This document shows, piece after piece, positions 1 to 7,761 of a stretch of DNA of 40,736 nucleotides. Within the stretch, counting starts at the first letter, position 1, and each line of letters starts with the position of its first letter. The notes under the pieces are model-generated. The model made no database searches, was not told the DNA's origin, and was given only the letters and a program-made list of their open reading frames with translations. Source of the stretch: DASPJL01 sp035628645 (lineage in GTDB: Bacteria > Bacteroidota > Bacteroidia > Cytophagales > Cyclobacteriaceae). The DNA lies in the NCBI GenBank assembly GCA_035628645.1, contig DASPJL010000142.1, positions 1 to 40,736 on the forward strand. The letters run 5' to 3'. The position numbers and the translations under genes are program-made.

Positions 1-2153
1 AATGTATTGTCCACTGCTACATCCAGCTTATAACTGGTAGCGCCGGCAGAGGAATTCCAATTTGCGATAAAGCTATTTTTGGAAACCGAGGTAGCCGCTG
101 TTGCAACAGGAGCCGTCGCGATTGTAACCGCTGTAATATCATTTGAATAATCCCCGATACCCCCGGTATTACGTGCCCTTACTCTATAATAGTAGGTGGT
201 ACCGGCCAAAAGGGAACTAATGGTTCGGTTGGTTGAGGTAGTCACAAAACCATTGTATCCGGACAAAAAGGAAGTAAAACCAGAATTTGTTGAAACATCC
301 AGCAAGTAGTCATTGGCTCCAGGCACTGCGTCCCAAACGGCAGTAAATTGTGTGGTAGCAATTCCTGTTGCATCATTTGCCACAGGAGCTTCGGGAGTAG
401 TGTTTAATGAAATAGTATTTGAGGAAGCACTGGCACCACCGGAATTCACGGCCCGCACCCTGTAATAATAAGTTTGACCAGGATCAAGTCCGGTTACTGC
501 CGTGCTTGTTCCTGCTACGGAAACGTCATTCAGAATCAAAGAGCTAAAAGCAACATCTGTAGCCACATCTACTCTATAACTGGAAGCGCCAATGGTTGAA
601 CCCCAGTTAGCGGTAAATTGATCGGGCGAAATACTGGTTGCAGCCGCAGCGGTAGGCGCATCCGGCACTGTTGAGATATTTATGGAATTGCTATTAATAC
701 TTGTTCCACCGGAACTTACTGCGCGCACTCTATAATAATAAATTTTCCCGGCTGATAATCCACTTACTGTCTGATTCTCCGAAAGAACAGATAAATTATT
801 ATAAGAAGACAAAATGTTACTAAAAGCTGCATCTGTTGACACATCCAGACGGTATTCGGTCGCATCAGTTACTGAATTCCAATTTGCTACAAAAGATGAG
901 GTAGTTGCCCCTGAGCCACTCGAAGCAACAGGAGCGCCAGGCACAATAATTATATTGGAATTATCGCTGGCTCCTCCCGAAGATAGGGCTCTTACTCTGT
1001 AATAATAGGTCGTTGTGGAAGTTAAGCCCGAAACAGATAAACTGTTTGAAAGCACCTGACGGTTTGAATAAGAAGCCAGATTGGGTGAAAAAGAAGAATT
1101 GTTTGCTACATCTATTCTATATTCTGTAGAACCTGAAACATTGCTCCAGTTGGCAGTAAAACCTGTCCCCAAAATACTTGTTGCAGAATTGGCTGTAGGA
1201 GCTACAGGTATGGTTGTCGTTGTAATGGAATTGGAATTGTCGCTGGAGCCGCCGTTATTCATGGCTCTAATTCTATAATAGTAAGTTTGTCCCTCTACCA
1301 GCCCTACTATAGCCAGACTATTTGCGGCAATAGAATAATCCGTGTATCCCGGAATAAAACTGCTAAAACTCGGGTAAAGTGAAAGATCCAAACGATATTC
1401 AGTTGCGCCTGTTACAGTATTCCAATTGGCGGTAAAACCGGTGGAATTTATAGCAGTGGCGGCAACTGCCAGGGGAGCTTCCGGAATAGTAGTAAGACTT
1501 TCTTCACTTGAATTGCTGCTGTTTCCACCTGAAGTAATGGCCCTTACCCTATAAAAATAAGTAGTGCCTGCCGTCATTCCGGCTACATCATAATAAGTTG
1601 CAGAAACAGGTTGTGCGCTCAAAACCAAATCAGAAAAACCGGCATCTGTTGCCAAATCCAACTCATACCCTGTCGCGCCATTTGATAAAATCCAGTTTAA
1701 TCTAAAACTAGTGGAAGTGATATAGGTTGGATCGGTTAAAAAGGGAGGATCCGTTTGGGTAGTAATAAATTCAGTATTGGAATTTACGCTAAAACCGATA
1801 CCATCATTAGACCTTACTCTAAAATAATAGGTTTGTCCTGCCACCAAACCGCTTACACTTTGTGTAGTTGAGGCTACACTTAAATCATTATATCCGGCAA
1901 TAAAACTACTAAAAGAAGGACTGGTAGATACATCCAGTCTGTATTCTATCGCTCCTGCCACTGTGGACCAGCTCGCATCAAACCCGGATGTGGTAACAGA
2001 AGTCGCAGGATTGACGACGGGTGGATCTGGAGAAAAAACAGCAAGCGCTCTATTGTCCTTTAGCAATGAACCAAAGGAATGGAAACGACTTCCCAATAAG
2101 GAACATAGAACCAGGGAAAAAATATAAATATTTATTCTTGCCTTTCTTTCCAT
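1..2153 (-). CDS. FN3-repeat secreted protein, 3' end cut by window
   Basis: Reading leftward from an ATG at 2153, the frame stays open to base 1, so about 717 codons are visible and the C-terminus is missing. The first residues (MERKARINIYIFSLVLCSLL) look like a Sec signal peptide. After it come fibronectin type III-like modules of about 90 residues. The conserved Trp codons lie near 1970, 1695, 1424, 1148, 882, 604, 348 and 59, giving seven full modules and the start of an eighth. Each module shows W..V.GATEYRLDV, then a GL..GQTYYYRVRA block, then G.S..SN. This is a secreted or surface protein; in this phylum such repeats often precede a T9SS C-terminal domain, which would lie outside the window. 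It is the last gene of a same-strand run, 118 bp after the lipoprotein gene. Ligand and role are unknown. Confidence 0.85.
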   Translation of the reverse strand, partial: MERKARINIYIFSLVLCSLLGSRFHSFGSLLKDNRALAVFSPDPPVVNPATSVTTSGFDASWSTVAGAIEYRLDVSTSPSFSSFIAGYNDLSVASTTQSVSGLVAGQTYYFRVRSNDGIGFSVNSNTEFITTQTDPPFLTDPTYITSTSFRLNWILSNGATGYELDLATDAGFSDLVLSAQPVSATYYDVAGMTAGTTYFYRVRAITSGGNSSNSSEESLTTIPEAPLAVAATAINSTGFTANWNTVTGATEYRLDLSLYPSFSSFIPGYTDYSIAANSLAIVGLVEGQTYYYRIRAMNNGGSSDNSNSITTTTIPVAPTANSATSILGTGFTANWSNVSGSTEYRIDVANNSSFSPNLASYSNRQVLSNSLSVSGLTSTTTYYYRVRALSSGGASDNSNIIIVPGAPVASSGSGATTSSFVANWNSVTDATEYRLDVSTDAAFSNILSSYNNLSVLSENQTVSGLSAGKIYYYRVRAVSSGGTSINSNSINISTVPDAPTAAAATSISPDQFTANWGSTIGASSYRVDVATDVAFSSLILNDVSVAGTSTAVTGLDPGQTYYYRVRAVNSGGASASSNTISLNTTPEAPVANDATGIATTQFTAVWDAVPGANDYLLDVSTNSGFTSFLSGYNGFVTTSTNRTISSLLAGTTYYYRVRARNTGGIGDYSNDITAVTIATAPVATAATSVSKNSFIANWNSSAGATSYKLDVAVDNT

Positions 2154-2271
2154 TGCTTTGTTTAATTATTGAGATAAATACAATTTTATCAAAAAATAAT
2201 TATATTTTAATACGTATTAAGCTTTATAAGGTAACCGCTTGTTTCGATTTTTCTTTTCAAGCAGCTCTTTA

Positions 2272-3495
2272 TTAGTTTATTAGTTTTCCCTTCGAGTTTG
2301 TTTTTATAAGACAAATAGTAGGATCACCATTCAATTCAACAGTAGCAGCGATAACATAACCTCCATCAGAGGTTTGCCTTACTGTCGCTGCTTCCTCATT
2401 TCCGTTACCACCATATATTTCCTCCCACTCCACTTCTCCGGTAGAATTGGTTTTCACAAGAAAGAGATTTTGTCCATCCTGATGCGTATAAACCGATACA
2501 TCGGTAGTACCTAAGATAATATATCCGCCATCGCTCGTAGGATATACCGAGCTTCCCATTTGATTTCCTGAGTTTTCCGAATTGCTATTTATTACCTTGT
2601 CCCATTGCAGCCTGCCGTCTTCATAAGTTCTGACTAAATAAATCCTGGTGCTTCCTGAAACTGACTGACTGGTGCCTAATAAAATGTATCCTGTGGTGGC
2701 TTTTTGAATGTCTGATGCATAATCATTCCTTTCTCTTCCAAAATTAAATTCACCAGCATCAGATATACCGTCTTCTGTGGCGAAGATCAAACCTATGTTA
2801 GAAGTGCCGGGAGCATTGCCTTCAAAATCCCTGTTTTGTGTCCAGCACCAGGCAAGTCTGCCATTTGGCCGGAGCACCACAGATTTTCCCACATTATTAT
2901 TATTTGCTCCGAATCCTGGTTTTGTAACGGTATGGTACGCGCCTTCGGGAGTGACAATGGCGGTTATCATTTCAATTGTGCCGCCTGCATCGGCAGAGGT
3001 ACCCAAAACAAAATAGTTGCCATCTGGCAAAATAGTTAATGCATTTCCCTTTTCATTAGAAGAGGGAATAGGAATGATGGTTTCCCATTTTTTTTCCAGG
3101 TTTGGATTCACCTTAACTATATATAAATCGGAAGTACCGTCCTCATTAATGTAATCGCCTATTAAGATAAAATTTCCATCTTTTGTTTCTTTCAGCGCTC
3201 TTCCTTCTGTTGTATGGTTGTCACCAAAATGATTTTCACCCATCTTCATTCCATAAGAATTCACCCTGAGGATAACCATTTGTTTGGCTACAGATAATGT
3301 GGAATTCTGGGATGACCCTAACATCATATATTCACCTGAAGAGGTTTGCTCCACCACATTTACTTCGTCAATTCCATTGCCGCCATAATACTTTAAAAAA
3401 GCTCCGGAAGAAGGTCCTATTTTTTCCTCGGTACAGGAAAAAAGAGCCATAAAACACAGTACAAATGACAAATGACGAACAACTAACGAAGACAT
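2272..3495 (-). CDS. Lipoprotein with SDGGY-type propeller repeats
   Basis: This 407-residue protein starts at the ATG at 3495; a GTG 24 bp upstream is possible but would add residues before the signal peptide. The signal peptide ends in a lipobox (ALFSC, Cys21), so a lipoprotein is expected. The acidic residues straight after the cysteine (CTEEK) resemble the surface-export signals known for Bacteroidota lipoproteins, so surface exposure is possible. The mature part has repeats of about 50 residues with the core TSDGGY(I/V)(I/V)xGT and (L/I)xKTNSxG, as in the SDGGY beta-propeller-like family common in this phylum. No catalytic motif is visible. It lies 64 bp downstream of the barrel gene on the same strand. 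Function is unknown; binding or scaffolding is the usual guess. The signal-peptide codons coincide with a degenerate heptamer repeat. Confidence 0.85.
   Translation of the reverse strand: MSSLVVRHLSFVLCFMALFSCTEEKIGPSSGAFLKYYGGNGIDEVNVVEQTSSGEYMMLGSSQNSTLSVAKQMVILRVNSYGMKMGENHFGDNHTTEGRALKETKDGNFILIGDYINEDGTSDLYIVKVNPNLEKKWETIIPIPSSNEKGNALTILPDGNYFVLGTSADAGGTIEMITAIVTPEGAYHTVTKPGFGANNNNVGKSVVLRPNGRLAWCWTQNRDFEGNAPGTSNIGLIFATEDGISDAGEFNFGRERNDYASDIQKATTGYILLGTSQSVSGSTRIYLVRTYEDGRLQWDKVINSNSENSGNQMGSSVYPTSDGGYIILGTTDVSVYTHQDGQNLFLVKTNSTGEVEWEEIYGGNGNEEAATVRQTSDGGYVIAATVELNGDPTICLIKTNSKGKLIN
3461..3495. repeat. Degenerate heptamer repeat inside the signal-peptide codons
   Basis: The plus strand reads ACAAATG, ACAAATG, ACGAACA, ACTAACG and AAGACAT in consecutive seven-base steps. 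The first two units are identical and the next two share the ACnAA/ACnAAC pattern. The array covers the start codon and codons 2-12 of the lipoprotein gene. Similar short-period repeats occur in other spacers of this window. Confidence 0.5.
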
Positions 3496-3559
3496 AACGC
3501 AATATTTACATAGACACACTTTCCTACCTTCAACTTCCTTTTTCGAACTTCTAACTTCA

Positions 3560-4621
3560 TTATTTAATTCTCTTTGGTTTATAAATTGGGATCAAATAAC
3601 TGACATTAAAATTAAAAGTATTCATTTTATACAGACTATTGGCCATTCCATAGCTCAAGACATAGGCAGCATTGTCAGAATAACTTTCTTTTTTGTCTGT
3701 TGAAGTTCTTAGGCTATAAAAAAATCTTATACCTGCTGAAATCACTCCCGGGCCGAATTTGCTTTTCACACCAGATCCTATGACAAGTGCATACCCGAGC
3801 GCCCGACGATAGGAGGTCACCTCAGTACTTGGACTCACATTATGTCCTCCGGTGCTGCCGATTGCAGAGATCAGATAATTAACTTCTATTCCCGCATTTA
3901 CCGTCGGAATATAATTCTTCTTACCTATGCTATACTTTAACAAAACAGGTAAAGACACCTGATTTACCCTTTCTTTGTAGTTAGATCTTTGCCCGGCAGA
4001 TTCATAATCAAATTTTAATTCTTTGGTTGTAAACAGCAATTCCGGGCAAATTTCCAAATTGTTTTTCCATGGTATTTCTGAGGCAACACCAAGTTGAAAT
4101 CCAACATTTGATTTAATCCTGATTTCTTCCGCGATATCTCCATTTGTTGAATTCATCTTTACTAAATCAATGATCATAAAATTTGCGCCACCTTTTACGC
4201 CCAGCCTATAAATAGGATCCGTGCGAAATCCATTGTATAAATTAATAAACTCTGATGGATCTACTGAAGGATTTATCTTATACTCAGGCTTGAATTTTAA
4301 CAACATTAACATAGCCTCGTCCGCCTTTACCGGCTCGTCAAGATAAACATAAGTGAGCGCCAGAAGCCGGTAGGCTGTTGCTTTTTCTTCTTTATTAAAT
4401 CCATTTTTAAGGCATTGTTCAAGTATCCCAGGCACGGCTGAAATTCTTCCTTCGTCAAACGCCTCCTGTGCTTGTTTTAAAGTCTGGGTACAAAAATTTT
4501 GACTAAAAGATGATGTAGCATTTATCAATACAATGAATACAAGGAGTATACCCCGTCTAAAAGACCTGCATAGTATTAAATCCTCTAACCTTCTTTTTTT
4601 CCTTCTCATAGCGCTTATCAT
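3560..4621 (-). CDS. TPR-like N-terminus plus PorT-type outer-membrane beta-barrel protein
   Basis: The ATG at 4621 is chosen because it overlaps the stop of the upstream STAND gene as ATGA (4618-4621), a translational-coupling arrangement. The open frame runs further upstream but has no signal peptide there. The 353-residue product begins with a very basic stretch (RRKKRR), then a hydrophobic segment ending in SFSQ, a typical export signal. About 90 residues of helical, TPR-like sequence follow (KATAYRLLALTYVYLDEPVKADEAM). The C-terminal two thirds begin YRLGVKGGANF and alternate polar and hydrophobic residues, as in the PorT/OMP_b-brl barrels of Bacteroidota. It ends in an aromatic-rich strand (FNFNVSYLIPIY). 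It probably resides in the outer membrane with the helical part in the periplasm. Its coupling to the TIR/STAND genes suggests it belongs to the same pathway; the ligand is unknown. Confidence 0.85.
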   Translation of the reverse strand: MISAMRRKKRRLEDLILCRSFRRGILLVFIVLINATSSFSQNFCTQTLKQAQEAFDEGRISAVPGILEQCLKNGFNKEEKATAYRLLALTYVYLDEPVKADEAMLMLLKFKPEYKINPSVDPSEFINLYNGFRTDPIYRLGVKGGANFMIIDLVKMNSTNGDIAEEIRIKSNVGFQLGVASEIPWKNNLEICPELLFTTKELKFDYESAGQRSNYKERVNQVSLPVLLKYSIGKKNYIPTVNAGIEVNYLISAIGSTGGHNVSPSTEVTSYRRALGYALVIGSGVKSKFGPGVISAGIRFFYSLRTSTDKKESYSDNAAYVLSYGMANSLYKMNTFNFNVSYLIPIYKPKRIK

Positions 4622-7600
4622 TTGACAGCAGGGCAGGTTGAACTGTATGGTATATCGGCAGCCACGAGTAAATCCCATTCCTTCCTGGTCATGTTCCTTG
4701 CTAACTTTCCACACAGCTTATCTGCAAATTGAGCAGCAGTGGTTGGCCAGATCCTTACTTTATTGTCCTTACAAGCAGCAAAAATTTGTCTACTGTCTTC
4801 ACTAAAGGATATTCCCCAGACCCAATCTTTTCCCTGATCTTTAAGCTCAATGGGCTGGTTATTCAGGTTCGAAAAATTCCACAGTCTTACCGTGCCGTCC
4901 CAACTCGCCGTTGCCAGTAATTTTCCATCAGGACTAAACTTTATATCATTTACCCGAGATCGATGCCTTGTTAAAGAAGCTTCAATTTTTCCAGTTGTAG
5001 CATCAAAAATTCTGACAATTCCAAAATCATCACCAGCAGCCAATAGCTTTCCGGATTTATTAAACGACAGGGAATGAATGCTTTTCTTGTCTTCATCTTC
5101 ATAAAGAAGGCTTTGCTTTCCAGTGCTGATATTGACAATAAACATTTGCCCAAGCTCATTCCCGATGGCTACTAAATTATCCTTTGGGCTAACACACATG
5201 GCTGTGATTTTAGCTACACTGCTGCTTATCTCCTTTATTTCTTTAAAATCATAATATAAAACCTGATGCTCTGAACTTGCAATGATTAAACCTTTATTAT
5301 CCGGAGTGAATCCTAAAAACCAGGCTTCACCGTTTATCCCTTCAACAACAACAGGTTTCATTTCCTTATTTGCAAGGTTAAAAAGTTGAATAAAGGGATA
5401 TTCTCCTCCACAAACCAACATTTTATTGTCATTAGATAAGGCAAGCGTTCTGTTTACCAGCACATGCCCTTCCTCATTTGTGTTCTTAATGATAAGCTTT
5501 GCTCCTTTTTTTGCATTATTTGTTTCCCATTGAAGGATCTTTCCATCACTTCCTGTAGAAAACATTAAATTGGTTGACTGGGAAGTAATGATCGACCGCA
5601 CAGGATTGGAATGGCCGTCTAAAATGTTAAAATATTCCCCCTCCACTTGTTTGGTGGCATAATATAATCCGGTATAGATATCAGGATGATAGGGATCTCC
5701 CCCATTTTTAGAGTTAAACAAATAGGCTTGTTGAGCTACCAAACCTTTTAAATCTGTTTCCATTAGCTGTACAGACTTCACAGCCATCGACTGAGCGATG
5801 GACAATAACCTTAATTTATAAGCTTTTTCACGTTCACTATCCGCAATATGCTTTTGTTCTTCAGCTTCTTTTTGTTTTATGGTAGCCAACAATGTCTGTT
5901 CTTCGGCTATCTTCTTTTGTTCAAGCGCTAAAAGTGCATTTGCTTCGGCTTTATCCTTTTGTCGTTTCGCCTCTTCTTCGCTAATTTTTGCTTTTTGCCC
6001 CTCCAGTTCAGATTCTCTCCTGGCCCTGTTTGCCAATTCTCTTTCCTTGTCTGCAATTATCTTTTGTGCTTCAGCAAAAAACTTCGCTCTCTCCGCAGCC
6101 AAACTCCTCTCTTCCGCTAATTTCTTTTGTTCCATAGCAGAGCCTGCCTCCTTGTCTGCACGCAACTGCTCCCTGATTGCCCACACCAAAAAACCAACAG
6201 ATATGATAACGAATGTTCCCAAAACCAAGGCTGTGGTTCTCACCCTTCTCAATGCTCTTTTCTGAAGCATTTCTTTTATTTTCTGCCCTGTCTCGAACTC
6301 CTTTTTACTGTATTCAAGAAAAACCATGGTTCGCTCGAAAGCCGGATCATACCTTTGCGCCCAGACAATGGTCGGATTGTATTTTTCTTTCCAGTTTAAT
6401 GCAAGTTGTAAATCCGGCGGCCTCCAAAGCCCTGCCTTGCCTTTTTGATACATTTCTGCTGCTTCGGATAGCCTTTTGTAGATTTTCAAGGCCTCTCCTT
6501 CATCATCTACCCAGTTTTTCAGCCTTGCCCAGATACGCATTAAACTTTCGTGAGAAATATCTATGATCGTCTCCGAATCCAAGGGAACAGAAGCCGGAGG
6601 TGTAAGCAAGGAACGCCCGGGCGCCCTGAATTTTTCTATAACCTCTTTTACTTCCTCAACCGAAGCCTGTGCAATGGCAGCAATTTCCCCTAATGGTGTA
6701 GGCGTTCTAATTCCCTGGTTATCACTATCCTTTTCCGTCAGCGATTTAAACAGACTTTCACATATCCTTTTCTGAGATTCTGACAATTCTTTATAAGCTT
6801 CATCGGCATGCTGAGAAAGTGCATGATCCATTCCGCCTATTGCATTGTAATGCTTAAGGTCTAAAGACTCCGTTTCTTCAGTTTGTTCTTTCCAAAAGTT
6901 CCAGGTTCTCATCAACGCATGTTGAAGGATGGGAAGCTGGTCGGGGTTGTCTCCCAAATCGTTTAAAAGCTTTTGTATAAGGCGAGAGGTAATTTGTCCT
7001 CCTCCAACTGCCACAGGACCGGTAATGGCCATTTTCTTTTGCTCCCGGGTCATTTGCGGGATCAAATAATTACTGGAATTAATATATTTTGTCAGGTCAG
7101 GGTACTGAGAACATTCTCCTATAAAATCTGACCTCATGGTAATTGCAATGTATATCGGGGCATCCTTAAATTTCACTGCTTCCATAAGCAGGTCGATAAA
7201 TGCCATTGCTTCATTTATATTGTCCAGTCCCTCTGCACTCTTTTTAAACCTGAAAAGCTCCTCAAATTGATCTATAAGAATAAGGTAGTTGGTACTTTTA
7301 ACTTCTTTTAGCTGATATATCGCTTCCACCAATCCTAAGGAACTGCTACGTAAAACCGAACTTGTTATGGCTTTTTTTATGAGTCTGCCTTCAGGGTCGG
7401 CGTTTTGGAAAGAATTATCATTTTCTAAGATCGCATTGGCAAGATTATCAATAGGAGAATTGCCTGGTTTGCTAATTATAACATTCCAATTGGAACCATT
7501 ATTGGCTAAAAATCCCCCATATAATATCGGAATAACTCCACAAAAAATGAAGGACGACTTTCCGCTACCGGAAGAACCGATTATTCCGACAAACTTATTT

Positions 7601-7761
7601 TCAGCAAGCTTTAGTAAAACTTCATCACTTTGCCCTTCTCTCCCAAAGAAAAGATGCGTTTCATTGATGGTAAAAGGCCTCAATCCCGGAAAGGGATTAA
7701 CTTCTCCTTTTGCCTTCCCATGAAACCTTTCCGTTGCAACTTTCTGTAAAGCTTTACTCAT
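4618..7761 (-). CDS. Transmembrane nSTAND1 NTPase with coiled coil and WD40 propeller
   Basis: The product has 1047 residues. The ATG at 7761 gives an 8-nt ATGAGTAA overlap with the upstream TIR gene; the longer reading would need a TTG. The nSTAND1 domain opens with PFPGLRPF and FGRE. It has Walker A GSSGSGKSS at about residues 62-70, Walker B LILIDQFEELF at about 160-169, and a winged-helix end with DISHESLMRIW near 405. One membrane helix lies at about 510-529 (TALVLGTFVIISVGFLVWAI). A Lys/Glu/Ala coiled coil follows (about 530-655), then WD40 repeats (about 712-1010; for example SPDGKLLATASWDGTVRLW), and a tail with RNMTRKEW and TCP typical of this family. The Arg/Lys-rich flank before the helix predicts a cytoplasmic NTPase and a periplasmic propeller. 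STAND proteins are ATP-driven switches that oligomerise on sensing. It probably relays a signal with the coupled TIR and barrel proteins, in defence, stress or envelope sensing. Confidence 0.92.
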   Translation of the reverse strand: MSKALQKVATERFHGKAKGEVNPFPGLRPFTINETHLFFGREGQSDEVLLKLAENKFVGIIGSSGSGKSSFIFCGVIPILYGGFLANNGSNWNVIISKPGNSPIDNLANAILENDNSFQNADPEGRLIKKAITSSVLRSSSLGLVEAIYQLKEVKSTNYLILIDQFEELFRFKKSAEGLDNINEAMAFIDLLMEAVKFKDAPIYIAITMRSDFIGECSQYPDLTKYINSSNYLIPQMTREQKKMAITGPVAVGGGQITSRLIQKLLNDLGDNPDQLPILQHALMRTWNFWKEQTEETESLDLKHYNAIGGMDHALSQHADEAYKELSESQKRICESLFKSLTEKDSDNQGIRTPTPLGEIAAIAQASVEEVKEVIEKFRAPGRSLLTPPASVPLDSETIIDISHESLMRIWARLKNWVDDEGEALKIYKRLSEAAEMYQKGKAGLWRPPDLQLALNWKEKYNPTIVWAQRYDPAFERTMVFLEYSKKEFETGQKIKEMLQKRALRRVRTTALVLGTFVIISVGFLVWAIREQLRADKEAGSAMEQKKLAEERSLAAERAKFFAEAQKIIADKERELANRARRESELEGQKAKISEEEAKRQKDKAEANALLALEQKKIAEEQTLLATIKQKEAEEQKHIADSEREKAYKLRLLSIAQSMAVKSVQLMETDLKGLVAQQAYLFNSKNGGDPYHPDIYTGLYYATKQVEGEYFNILDGHSNPVRSIITSQSTNLMFSTGSDGKILQWETNNAKKGAKLIIKNTNEEGHVLVNRTLALSNDNKMLVCGGEYPFIQLFNLANKEMKPVVVEGINGEAWFLGFTPDNKGLIIASSEHQVLYYDFKEIKEISSSVAKITAMCVSPKDNLVAIGNELGQMFIVNISTGKQSLLYEDEDKKSIHSLSFNKSGKLLAAGDDFGIVRIFDATTGKIEASLTRHRSRVNDIKFSPDGKLLATASWDGTVRLWNFSNLNNQPIELKDQGKDWVWGISFSEDSRQIFAACKDNKVRIWPTTAAQFADKLCGKLARNMTRKEWDLLVAADIPYSSTCPAVK

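Noticed and set aside
814..1278. Two short plus-strand frames
   Set aside because: Both are antisense shadows of the FN3 repeats, which have a consistent frame on the minus strand.
2021..2275. Plus-strand frame of 84 codons
   Set aside because: It overlaps the FN3 gene start and signal peptide on the other strand and has no family resemblance.
5879..6566. Ser/Ala/Phe-rich plus-strand frames
   Set aside because: They mirror the coiled-coil and TM part of the STAND gene; the low-complexity composition is that of an antisense frame.
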